A stretch of DNA of 64,000 bases from Membranipora membranacea. Its lineage: Eukaryota > Bryozoa > Gymnolaemata > Cheilostomatida > Membraniporidae. The position numbers were made by a program, and so were the translations under genes. Shown in pieces: positions 1-10,666 of the stretch (within the stretch, counting starts at the first letter, position 1; each line of letters begins with the position of its first letter). The stretch is from assembly GCA_914767715.1 (NCBI GenBank), contig OU612071.1:15434948-15498947 (forward strand), written 5' to 3'. Under the pieces are notes generated by a model, which saw only the letters and a list, made by a program, of their open reading frames with translations, did not search any database and was not told the origin of the DNA.

Positions 1-1042
1 GCATAAGATGACGCTCAACTTAGACATAACTTAGAGTATGTTACTAATTTTAGGCTGGAAAACTCAAGACTTCTCATTGACTAGTTAGTGTGTATGTGAC
101 AAGTGGAGGTCTCAGTGTACTCTAGTATGTTTGCTCGATTTAGAATCAAACTATCACGTTAAGGGATGTAAATATGCTTCCTACAACGACTTAAAGTAAA
201 GCAGCTCCGGCAAGACACCCTTAGCCACCACATGAATGATATTTTTGGTATAGTTCTAAGGGTTCTAAAGTTTTATTATATGGATAGATGACTAATTTCC
301 TAATTCAACATAGTGGAAACGTGTTACATCAATTAGAATTTTTACGGTTCTTGCGAAACTCAACGCTGAAAACCTGCGATCAGCTTGCCATTAAACATTT
401 CCAAATGCAAAGGATGACCAGCATAGCTAAGAGATGATATTATAACATCATGTTATATACTGAAAACTTTCCCAATTAGCAGAGTTTGGGATTTTTATCA
501 ACCTTTAAAACAATTGACTGTGCCCAAGTTATTACTATCATTATTATTATACTATTATATAGCGCGCCATATGGTCTATTGGGTTGTGTTTTATTGGTAA
601 ACTTTTTCTGTATAGGAACTATATTATGCATATAGTGTTAAGTCAGAGTATAAATGACTTAAGTTCGGTAAATTTGAGGCGAATGTCTCTGATTTAGCCA
701 AGTTCTAGTGTTTGATGTCAACGTCCACAATATATTCACAAGGTCTTTTCTTGGTGATAATTTTTTGTATTCTGACTCATGTTTTGCCATAGGCATTGTT
801 TAGATGAGGAAAGTTTGACCTAAGGACTCTCACTTGTTTGCTGATTTACCACAGTAAAGGTGCATGGGAATGTTATTGCCAGTGTGGTCATTATCAGATG
901 CCCTCACATGACAACACACTGATTCCTCCCCAACCACCTGCTAACAGCGAGTGATAATGTGTTAACCAGAGCAGTGTAACTGAATATTTGGAACTGAACG
1001 GCGGAGCCAAGCATTAAATCAATCATTCGACTAGTCAGCCAA

Positions 1043-1092
1043 CCAATCACAACTACGCTGATAGTATTTCAGCCACAAATGCAGTATAAAAG
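1043..1092 (+). promoter_or_regulatory. Lectin 1 core promoter (CCAAT + TATA)
   Basis: A CCAAT box at 1043-1047 lies about 38 bp upstream of TATAAAAG at 1085-1092. Transcription should start near 1115. The same arrangement occurs with nearly the same spacing before lectin copies 3, 4 and 5 and is absent from copy 2. Confidence 0.75.
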
Positions 1093-1154
1093 TGTAGGTT
1101 GTCGTGTATTCCTACACTATGAGATACCAGTTTCAAGTCAACAGTTTGTTGATC

Positions 1155-2684
1155 ATGAATTCCATCAGAGTTACTCTGTTTGTTGCCGTTGCGGCCATTT
1201 CTTTCACAGGTAAGTTATTTTGTGTAATTTTCAATCTGAATATGATCAGATAACATCCACTGCATAAGTTTGTTGCTGCTGGTAAAATATTCCTAACATT
1301 ATGATCATTGTGTCATTTTCATATTTTGGTCAAGCAAAATGAATGGAGTATTACTTTTCATGGAGTCAAGTTGTTTCAACGGCATTCTGTTGTCACGTAA
1401 ATTCATTCACTTCTTCTCAACAAAGTGAAGCAGTCCCAAATTCAAAGTTACATGGTATATCTGATGAAAATAAAATTGATTGCAGCCAATCTTATAGTTG
1501 GTAAACATACCTTTTTTTCTGAGCCAAATTGTACAGCTAACCCTCTTAGTGTCAATAACAGGACTATGCACTGCGGCCCGTTGCCCGGAAGGATTGTACC
1601 ACTATAGCTGTTCAGATACATGTCTGCAGTACAATAAGAACTTACTGAGCTATGCAGATGCACAGACAGCCTGCCGTAAATTGGGTGGAGAGCTAGCCAC
1701 TGCTGAGATAGAAACTAAGAACTTCTTTCTGAAATGGATTGTGTTCCAAGATAGTAAGTTGCAAACGAAGATATAATAATATACAATACTGGTGCAATTT
1801 TTGTGAAAAACTGTATAATTTATATTCTCATTTCAAATGTTTCACCAAAAGATAAGTTCAAAGATGATAAATTTTTGTCTAATTAAGGTTAATAGTTTTC
1901 TTTTGGAGCCTCTTATGTTTAAAATAGCAACATCAAAACAGGTGATTCTTCAAAAGGACAGACGATCTGTCTCTCATTTCTCAAGCAGGTAGCTATCAAA
2001 AGCTGAGGAATTTTCAATTTTCTAACATTTCTTTTTGGCCTCCTTGGGTGATTTCAATGGTTGTTCATCAAGTTCAATGCTGAAAACTTAATAGAACCCC
2101 AGACACCTTTCTTCGGTTCTTTTCTTCATATTTGGTATCAACAAACTAGAATTAATCGTATGATATCCTTTATTCAACATATTTTTTCTATTGCAAACAC
2201 TTCCAAACCTGCAGTCCATACAAGCGTCTAGCTGTCAAAAACTTTCCATTTTATTATGGCCCTCTAGGGTGGTTTTAGTGGTAGTTAATTATGCTTATTG
2301 CTGGTAAGTTGATAGAACCTCAGACACCTATACATTTTTTGTTTTATTCTGCTTCACTCTGTTTAGTATCATCAGTAAACTAATATAAATTTTACAATAT
2401 CCTTTATTCATGTTATTGTTGCTATTGCAGAACCTTCTGAAATTGGCCTTGTATGGAAAGGAACATGGATTGGAGGTAATTCCTTTGCAGACGGAAGAAT
2501 ATGGATGTGGGATGGGCTCCTCAAATCAAAAATTAACTCATATACTGCATGGAAAAAGGGAGAACCAAATCATCATCAAGTAGATGAAGATTGTCTTGTT
2601 ATCAACCATTCTAACTTATATGAATGGAATGATGGTTCATGTTCATGGAAATTGCCTTCCATTTGTGAGATGCGAGCAATTTAG
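1155..2684 (+). CDS. Secreted C-type lectin, copy 1 (intact)
   Basis: Exons 1155-1209, 1562-1753 and 2431-2684 join into 166 aa. The introns are GT-AG and both phase 1. Residues 1-23 form a signal peptide (MNSIRVTLFVAVAAISF start, LCTA end). The rest is one C-type lectin domain: CPEG at 26-29, Cys35/39/56, WIGG at 95-98, EPN at 127-129, EDC at 135-137, WND at 148-150, and a final PSIC with Cys161. EPN plus WND is the family signature for mannose-type calcium-dependent sugar binding; actual specificity is inferred. An in-frame ATG at 1119 would add 12 residues, but it lies almost at the predicted transcription start and before a good signal peptide, so 1155 is preferred. AATAAA follows at 2783-2788. 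Likely an innate-immune or mucus/coat lectin. Confidence 0.88.
1990..2430 (+). repeat. Internal duplication in lectin intron 2
   Basis: Intron 2 contains two diverged direct copies of about 200-240 bp (about 1990-2228 and 2229-2430). Both begin with agct(a/g)tcaaaa, share cagacacct, share a tatcctttattca block, and end in a ctattgca acceptor-like tract. The second copy ends in the real acceptor of exon 3. The first ends in ctattgcaaac, a lost acceptor here but still ctattgcag in copies 2 and 3. Confidence 0.7.
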
Positions 2685-2963
2685 CTCCATACCTAACCTA
2701 TGGTCTAACATCAAACAAGAACTTGATGATATGAATATTGTTCTATTATCATTGTATATTGATGTATCGTTGAGAGAACCATAATAAATATTCATTACAA
2801 ATAACCAACATGTCCTGTCATGCTAACAATCTCACAAACTCCTCACACTAACAAAACTAAAGAGTATAAATTAGATGCTTCAAGTTGGTTTGCAACCTTG
2901 GTCAGTTTTTGGTATAAATATCAAGTTGTTGAGTGAATGACCAACCTTCATTACCCCAAAAAT

Positions 2964-3196
2964 AAATGTAAATCACTTTTTATTGAGCTGCCCTCCAGCA
3001 TTTTTTGCATGAATATAAGATAGATACATATACATATTCAATTTAACGCACTCTTGTACAAGGTAGGAGTGGGCAAGCTAGGCTGTTGTCCAGAGCGCTC
3101 ACTTCCTTCAGCAGCATGGGTAGTGACCGGAATTCAAACCTGCTACTCTCAGATTGAGATGCTCGAATCATAACCACTACGCCACCCTGCCTGCCC
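2964..3196 (-). mobile_element. SINE-B, tRNA-derived (unit 1)
   Basis: Read on the minus strand it starts with a tRNA-like head (box A near TGGCGTAGTGG, box B near GGTTTGAATTCC) followed by a unique body and an A/T-rich taaatg-type tail. Matching copies lie at about 10426, 16529 and 32159, and a plus-strand copy lies at 58378. It sits between ttcattacc and ctggtaccaac, words that are contiguous in other monomers, so the insertion predates duplication of the units. Confidence 0.8.
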
Positions 3197-4515
3197 TGGT
3201 ACCAACATGCTTCTCTCCAGGGTGTTTCACTCAACACTGCTGGTCCAATTGGTCAAGCATATATCCGCCTTCACATATTATTCATCTTTTTCCCCGATTA
3301 CATGTTGGAAAGTGTCAAAGACGGATGCGCAAAACTTATTTTGAGAGTGAAATAGACCAAAATAACATTTTGCCTATTATGGCTGCCTGATGCTTGATGC
3401 TGAAATATTGATATGACAGAAGTATGATTTAAATAAGTTTGTACCATCCAAATCTGCTTGGTATTACCTCAATTTACTTAGTTAGAATACTTTTTTTCCT
3501 TTCATGTCTGATGAAATTTTCTGGTCCTGAAGACACCAGCTAAGGCAATTTTATTGAGTACAAACCTTTAAGACAAATTGATGAGCGAAAAATAGAGAAA
3601 ATTGGGAACAAAGGCTTGATTTCATGGAATTTGTACCATCCCAATATGCTCGGTGCTCACTTGAAATAGAAAATGTTGGGATTAAAAAGTGATTGGTGAG
3701 GATGGCACAAAAGAGCAGAATATAGCCCTTGTTTCAGAGGACCAATTGATACCTAAATTTGTAGAGCATATCACCGGTTAACCTTAAATTGGGAATCTTA
3801 AACGTTCTAACTCTTCGTCTTATCCACTGAATCATGTGCCTACTCTAAAATTAATTGGGACTTTTGTGAAACAGAAATGAGTGCTACACAGGGAAATTTG
3901 CAAAGCTCAATATTGATTTCACCAGCCATCTAACATGCGTACCAGTCACAGCGGACCTGCATACCTACCACTATTTAGAGTTCCACTATGACTAGTGATT
4001 CGGCATGCAATTTGGAAGCATACCATACAAATGTGAGATCCAGAGAGAGCTCTTCTGCCCCAGCATATTCGGCGTTTCCTCCCTAAAACTTTACAGCATG
4101 TAATATCAGATGATGTTTAGTAAATTGTCAAAGTGAGAAACTTGTGAACCTGGTAACCTTAGAGTTATAGGCGATGCCTGTGTTGGCTCATTTAGGTGCA
4201 CTTGCTTCGTCTAAATAGATATGAGCCCAATATTGTGAGGTATAAGATTTTGGAGACTCTGTTGAGACTCTTTTATTCTTGAATTTGGTCGGCTATGAAC
4301 TGACCAAATCTCTTCAAACAACAACTGGTCTATTGCTACTGGCGAAAATGTTTTCTCCAACTTAAACCTCAAGCTTCTTACTTTGACAATGTACCAATCA
4401 TTGTCTGATATTACATGCTGTTAAGTCTCTTTCATTCAAATGCTTAAAACTTTGAGAGGAAAAGGCTGCATCAGTTTGGTCCTAAAGTTTTACGCCCTGC
4501 TTCCGCCTTGCGAGT

Positions 4516-4760
4516 TGTGGGTTAATGTGGGTTAAAATCGCAAGTGTTGTCTCAGTCGAAGGACTGAGAAATATCAGTGCCCTGAGGCGCGGCCGCCTTA
4601 TTTGGCGCCAAGTTGCTCTCAGTTTGCAAGCAGGTCGGAGCACACCTGGGGCGTCATATGAGCCCAGTAGTCAGTAGACCGCAGCGGGATTCGAACCCAG
4701 GACCTACAACGCTTGCACGCTAAAGGGCAGGAGCTCTAACCAACTGAGCTACCTCCTACT
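4516..4760 (-). mobile_element. SINE-A, tRNA-derived (unit 1)
   Basis: On the minus strand it begins GGAGGTAGCTCAGTTGG (box A) and has a perfect box B, GGTTCGAATCC, about 50 bases later. A GC-rich body with a GGCGCGGCCGCC core follows, and the tail is a ttaaccca repeat. It is flanked on the tRNA side by repeated gttaca, which is single in monomers lacking the SINE, consistent with target duplication. Orthologous insertions lie at 20279, 26912 and 33492. Confidence 0.85.
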
Positions 4761-5977
4761 AAGTTACAGTTACAGTTACAAATGTGACACCTAAAGGGTC
4801 ATAGGTATTCTTGTCCACCGTGACCTTGGTTTTCATGGCACACACATCACATAAGCTGGTTAACTCAATGTTGAGCGTTGCTAATTTCCTTGTGTAGCGA
4901 GCGTTTCTGGTTCATTACCATGGTACCAACATGCTTCTCTCAAGGGTGTTTTACATATCCCCTATTATGGCTGCCCGATGCTCGATGCTGGGATATTGAT
5001 ATGACAAAGGCGTGATTTACATGAATTTGTACCATCCAATATCATTTCATGACTGATGAAATTTGTGTAAACTGGAAACACCAGCTGAGGCAATTCTGTT
5101 GAATACAAACATTTAAAAGTAATTAATGAGCACAAAAAGGAGAAAATTGGCAACAGAAACTTGATTTCATGGAATTTGTACCATCCGCAATGCTCGGTGC
5201 TCACTTGAAGTAGAAAATGTTGGAAATAAAATGTGATTGGTGTGGATGGTACAAAAGAGCAAAATATAGCCCTTGTTTCAGAGGGCCATTTGATACCTAT
5301 GTATGTAGAGCATATCACCAGTTAACCTCAAATTGAGAATCATAAATGTTCTAACACTTAGTTTTATTCCCTGAATCTACTCTAAAATTAATTGGGACTT
5401 TTGTGAAACAGCAATGAGTGCTACGCAGGGAAATTTGCGAAGCTCAATATTGATTTCACCAGCCATCTAACATGCGTACCATGTACATTATAGTCACAGC
5501 AAACCTGCATACCTACCACTCTTTTAGAGATCCACTATGACTAGTGATTCGTCTTGCAAATTGGAAGCATACTATACAAATGCCAGATCCAGAGGGACCT
5601 ATTCTGCCTCAGCATATTCGGCGTTTCCTCCCTAAAACTTTACAGCATGTAATATCAGATGATGTTTAGTAAATTGTCAAAGTGAGAAACTTATGAATCT
5701 GGTAACCTTAAAGTTATGGACGATGCCTGTGTGGGCTCATTTAATAATTAAGTGCACCTGCTTCGTATAAATAGATATTAGCCCAATATTGTGAGGTATA
5801 AGATTTTGTGAGACTTTTTTATTTTTAGATTTGGTCGGTTATGATCAGAACAAAACTCTTCAAACAACAACTGGTCTTAAAGTCTATTACTGCTGCAAAA
5901 ATATTTTCTACAACTTAAATCTCAAGCTTCTTCCTTTGCCAATGTCCCAATCATTGTCTGATATTACATGCTGTTAA

Positions 5978-6621
5978 AGGGCAACCAAGGTTTCAAACAA
6001 CTTCTCATTGATGGCCATTGATTAATAGCAGATTGCACCTTCTGCATGGGGAAAAAGACAAAATATAATTTTGATGATTATTCAGCCAGAATTCTTGTGA
6101 TACATTTCTTCCATCAGGCACTCAAACTCAGCTAAAAGATAATACCACATAGTTTCCTGTTCCTGTTATTATTTAGCCTGTGCTCTATAATTATTACAGC
6201 AAGGTCTTGGAACCTCCCCTAAACTGAAGCAGTCTGCGCATGTGCGAACTGTTGAGGCATACGTTCGTCTCTGCAGCATAGGGCTTGAACTAATTCACCT
6301 AGTCTGAGTACCAAAATTGGGAAAACAATGGAAACCAATAATTTGGAAATATTTTGGCCTAAATGGAACACTGGTTTTGATATCTCATTACCTTGAACCC
6401 TGGGAGTTGCCTTTCTTGATGGAAGGCAGCGCCACCACTGCTGTGCTGCAGAGATAGACTATGTCACAAGGCTATTCTGCAAGCAGAATGAAACTGAAGT
6501 GTTACCTAGCTTAGAGTGAGCAACTACTTTGAGTTTTGCATCGCGTAATGCACAAAGCTGATGCTGCCCAGCACATTATTTCCTACCCATTAATGCATTG
6601 CTGCGAAACCTTGGTTGCCCT
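5978..6621. mobile_element. MITE with TTAA-like target site
   Basis: A 644-bp insertion in the second monomer of unit 1. The ends are inverted repeats AGGGCAACCAAGGTTTC and its complement. TTAA precedes it (5974-5977) and TCAA follows (6622-6625). The empty monomers read gctgttaagtctc at this place, so the right flank is probably a mutated TTAA. It is absent from units 2-4 and therefore younger than the duplications. The TTAA target suggests the piggyBac superfamily, but the tip does not match the usual CCC start, so the class is open. No transposase frame is present. Confidence 0.7.
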
Positions 6622-7729
6622 TCAAGTCTCTTTGATTGAAACGCGTAAAACTTTGAGAGGAAAAGGCTGCATCATGTTGGTCCCAAAGTTTTACGCCCTG
6701 CTTCCTCCCTGCAAGTTACCGTTACAAATGTGACACCCAAAGGGTGATAGGTATCCAGGTCGACTGTGACCTTGGTTTTCACGGTACACATCAGAAAATC
6801 TGGTTAAATCAATGTTTAGCTTTGCTTGTTTCTTTGCATGTGTAGCAATCGTTTCTGGTTCATTACCATGGTACCAACATGCTTCTCTCCAGGGTGTTTC
6901 ACTCAACACTGCTGGGCTAATTGGTCAATCCTCAATTCCCTCCTTCACATTTTATCCATCTATTTCCCCGATTACATATTGGAAAGTTTCAAAGACGAAT
7001 GCGCATAACATCTTTTGAGAGTGAGAGTAGACCAAAATTACATCTCCCCTATTATGGCTGCCTGATGCTCGATGCTGGGATATTGATATGACAAAGGTGT
7101 GATTTACATGAGTTTGTACCATCCAATCCTTTCATGACTGATGAAATTTGTTTGAACTCAAAACACCAGCTGAGGCAATTCTGTTGAATACAAACATTTA
7201 AAAGTAATTAATGAGCAAATAAGGGAGAAAATTGGCAACAAAGGCTTGATTTCATGGAATTCGTACCATCCCAATATGCTCGGTGTTCACTTGAAATAGA
7301 AAATGTAGCAATGAAAATGGTATTGGTGTGGATGGTACAAAAGAGCAAAATATAGCCCTTGTTTCAGAGGACCAATTGATACCTTAGTTTGTAGAGCATA
7401 TCACCAGTCAACCTTAAGTTGGGAATCATAAGTGTTCTAACTCTTAGTCTTAATCCCTGAATCTACTCTAAAATTAATTGAGACTTTAGTGAAACAGAAA
7501 TGAGTGCTACACAGGAAATTTCGCAAAGCATAATATTGATTTCACCAGCTATCTAACAGGTGTACCATGATAATTATAGTCTCAGCGGACCTGCATACCT
7601 ACCACTATTTTAGAGTTCCACTGTGACTACTGATTCGGCTAGCTAGCTGCAAGCGGACCATACAAATGTGAGCTCCAGAGGGACCTTTTTTGTCTCATCA
7701 TATTCTGCCTCTCTGTCCCTAAAAATTTT

Positions 7730-8063
7730 CAAAACAACAACCTTGCTACTACAATATATTCATGATGACAAACATTTTATGAATGACTTTCTTGAAAAGT
7801 GCCCATCTGGAAAAAGTCGTACTATTAAATACAAAAGCACATAGGGCAGAGATTCTTTTTTACGCCAGGCAGCATTCACGCTAAATAAACTTGTATAATA
7901 ATTTTTGTTGAATGACTTCCAGCCTCAGAGACTTTTTACTCCTATTTTAAGCCATGTATGCTCCACTGTTATCATTTTTAATATCAGTGACATCAGTATT
8001 TAACAACTTTTTTCACAACATATATCATGTTAGTGATAGAAATAAAGTAAATCAATCAATCAC
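7730..8063 (+). mobile_element. Retroelement-like 3' tail insertion (unit 1)
   Basis: About 330 bp inserted between cctaaaa and gtaatatcagat of the monomer. It ends in aataaag followed by tcaatcaatca, the polyadenylation-plus-short-repeat ending typical of LINE 3' tails. Near its start a broken plus frame could be a decayed reverse-transcriptase C-terminus, but I cannot assign it. Copies sit at the same position in the last monomer of units 2, 3 and 4. Confidence 0.55.
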
Positions 8064-9246
8064 GTAATATCAGATAATGTTTAGTAAATTGTCAAAGTGA
8101 GAAACTTATGAACCTGGAAACCTTAAACTCATGGGCGATGCCTGTGTGGGCCCATTTAAGTGCTCTTGCTTCATCTGAATAGATGTTAGCCCAATATTGT
8201 GAGGTATAGGATTTTTTGGTTGAGACTTTTTTATTCTTGAATTAGGTGGGTTGTGATCGGACCAAGACTCTTCAAACAGCGTTATGTAAATTCTATAAAT
8301 ATGAGAAGCCTATGAACTTAGTAGCCTTGACAGTCATGAGCGAAGTGAGCCATTATAGTAATGAGCATAAGATGACGCTCAACTTAGACATAACTTAGAG
8401 TATGTTGCTAATTTTAGGCTGGAAAACTCAAGACTTCTCATTGACTAGTTAGTGTGTATGTGACAAGTGGAGGTTTCAGTGTACTCTAGTATGTTTGCTC
8501 GATTTAGAATCAAACTATCACGTTAAGGGATGTAAATATGCTTCCTACAACGACTTAAAGTAAAGCAGCTCCGGCAAGACACCCTTAGCCACCACATGAA
8601 TGATATTTTTGGTATAGTTCTAAGGGTTCTAAAGTTTTATTATATGGATAGATGACTAATTTCCTAATTCAACATAGTGGAAACGTGTTACATCAATTAG
8701 AATTTTTACGGTTCTTGCGAAACTCAACGCTGAAAACCTGCGACCAGCTTGCCATTAAACATTTCCAAATGCAAAGGATGCCCAGCATAGCTAAGAGATG
8801 ATATTATAACATCATGTTATATACTGAAAACTTTCCCAATTAGCAGAGTTTGGGATTTTTATCAACTTTTAAAACAATTGACTGTGCCCAAGTTATTACT
8901 ATCATTATTATTATACTATTATATAGCACGCCATATGGTCTATTGGGTTGCGTTTTATTGGTAAACTTTTTCTGTATAGGAACTATATTATGCATATAGT
9001 GCTAAGTAAAAGTATAAATGACTTAAGTTCGGTAAATTTGAGGCGAATGTCTCTGATTTAGCCAAGTTCTAGTGTTTGATGTCAACATCCACAATATATT
9101 CACAAGGTCTTTTCTTGGGGATAATTTTTTGTATTTTGACTCATGTTTTGTCAGAGTCATAGTTTAGATCAGGAATGTTTGACCTAAGGACTCTCACTTG
9201 TTTGCTGATTTACCACAGTAAAGGTGCATGGGAATGTTATTGACAG

Positions 9247-10154
9247 TGGTGCAATTTTTGTGAAAAACTGTATAATTTATATTCTCATTTCAAATGTTTC
9301 ACCAAAAGATAAGTTCAAAGATTAGAAATTCTTGTCAAATTAAAGCTAATAGTTTTCTTTTGGAGCCTGTAACATTAGCCTCTTATGTTTAAAATAGCAA
9401 CATCAAAACGGGTGATTCTTCAAAAGGACAGACAATCTGTCTCTCTTTTCTCCAGCAGGTAGCTATCAAAAGCTGAAGAATTTTCAATTTTTTTGAAATT
9501 TCTTTTGGCCTCCTTGGGTGATTTCAATGGTTGTTCATCAAGTTCAATGCTGAAAACTTGATAGAACCCCAGACACCTTTCTTCGGTTCTTTTCTCCATA
9601 TTTGGTATCAACAAACTAGAATTAATCGTTCAATATCCTTTATTCAACATATTATTGTTTCTATTGCAGACCCTTCCAAACCTGTCCACACAAGCGTCTA
9701 GCTATCAAAAACTTTTCATTTTATTTTGGCCCTCTAGGGTGGTTTTAGTGGTAGTAAATTTTGCTTATTGCTGGTAAGTTGATAGAACCTCAGACACCTA
9801 TACATTTTTTGTTTTATTTTGCTTCACTCTGTTTAGTATCATCAGTAAACTAATATACATTTTATAATATCCTTTATTCATGTTAGTGTTGCTATTGCAG
9901 AACCTTCTGAAATTGGCCTTATATGGAAAGGAACATGGATTGGAGGTAATTCCTTTGCAGACGGAAGAATATGGATGTGGGATGGGCTCCTCAAATCAAA
10001 AATTAACTCATATACTGCATGGAAAAAGGGAGAACCAAATCATCATCAAGTAGATGAAGATTGTCTTGTTATCAACCATTCTAACTTATATGAATGGAAT
10101 GATGGTTCATGTTCATGGAAGTTGCCTTCCATTTGTGAGAAGCGAGCAATTTAG
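9247..10154 (+). pseudogene. C-type lectin copy 2: promoterless remnant with exon 3 only
   Basis: Exon 3 (9901-10154) is intact behind a normal acceptor and encodes the C-terminal half of the lectin domain, including WIGG, EPN, EDC and WND, ending EKRAI. Everything from about 14,473 to 15,377 of copy 3 has no counterpart: the flank word gacagtg at 9241-9247 is joined to gtgcaattttt of intron 2. About 905 bp, including promoter, start codon, signal peptide and exon 2, is gone. The join shares a TG with both parents. AATAAA remains downstream near 10253. It cannot make a secreted lectin on its own. Confidence 0.88.
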
Positions 10155-10425
10155 CTCCATACCTAACCTATGGTCTAACATCAAACAAGAACTTGATGAT
10201 ATGAATATTGTTCTATTATCTTTGTATATTGATGTATCGTTGAAAGAACCATAATAAATATTCATTACAAATAACCAACATGTCCTGTCATGCTAACAAT
10301 CTCACAAACTCCTCACACTAACATAACTAAACAGTATAAATTAGATGCTTCAAGTTGGTTTGCAACCTTGGTCAGTTTTTGGTATAAATATCAAGATGTT
10401 GAGTGAATGAACAACCTTCATTACC

Positions 10426-10666
10426 ACAAAAAAAAATGTAAATCACTTTTTATTGAGCTGCTCTCCAGCATTTTTTACATGAATATAAGATAGACACATA
10501 TACATATTCAATTTAGCGCACTCTTGTACAAGGTAGGAGTGGGCAAGCTAGGCTATTGTCCAGAGAGCCCACCTCCTTCAGCAGCATGGGTAGTGACCGG
10601 AATTCGAACCTGCAACTCTCAGATTGAGATGCTCGAATCATAACCATTTCGCCACCCTGCCTGCCC
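10426..10666 (-). mobile_element. SINE-B (unit 2)
   Basis: Orthologue of the SINE at 2964, in the same place between the lectin 3' flank and the first monomer. The box B region reads ggaattcgaacc on the plus strand. Confidence 0.78.

Larger units (their letters stand above)
1..8364 (+). repeat. Lectin segmental unit 1
   Basis: First of five direct tandem units. The opening words (gcataagatgacgctcaact) recur near 8365, 13588, 29202 and 36786 with few changes. Order inside: 5' flank (1-1080), promoter and lectin gene (1085-2790), minus-strand SINE-B, then three copies of a non-coding monomer. The window begins almost exactly at the unit start, so more units may lie to the left. The 5' flank holds no gene I can support. 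Confidence 0.9.
3197..8364 (+). repeat. Monomer array of unit 1 (three monomers)
   Basis: Three head-to-tail copies of a non-coding monomer begin near 3197, 4918 and 6867 at the phrase accatggtaccaacatg. Shared landmarks are ctatttccccgattacat, tttgtaccatcc, gtagagcatatcac, ccactatgactagtgattc and ttttacgccctgcttcc. The second monomer has lost about 110 bp just after its start (junction near 4951). Insertions are SINE-A in the first, a TTAA-flanked MITE in the second and a retroelement-like tail in the third. I find no plausible open frame; the short ORFs are conserved only because the copies are nearly identical. Confidence 0.85.

Noticed and set aside
1425-1663. Overlapping ORFs across intron 1 and exon 2 of the lectin genes on both strands
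   Set aside because: They run through the splice acceptor and are shadows of exon 2 plus intron; the spliced lectin reading gives a signal peptide and a full domain.
2584-2784. A 66-aa alternative frame overlapping lectin exon 3 and its 3' UTR, open in all five copies
   Set aside because: The copies are nearly identical, so a shared open frame is expected. It lacks motifs and a separate promoter, and the lectin frame explains the exon.
3154-3390. 78-aa ORF recurring at 3154, 10624 and 16725
   Set aside because: It spans the SINE-B/monomer junction and is conserved only through recent duplication.
4690-4751. tRNA gene on the minus strand with perfect A and B boxes
   Set aside because: It is the head of SINE-A, repeated at orthologous sites with an attached body and tail; not a stand-alone tRNA gene.
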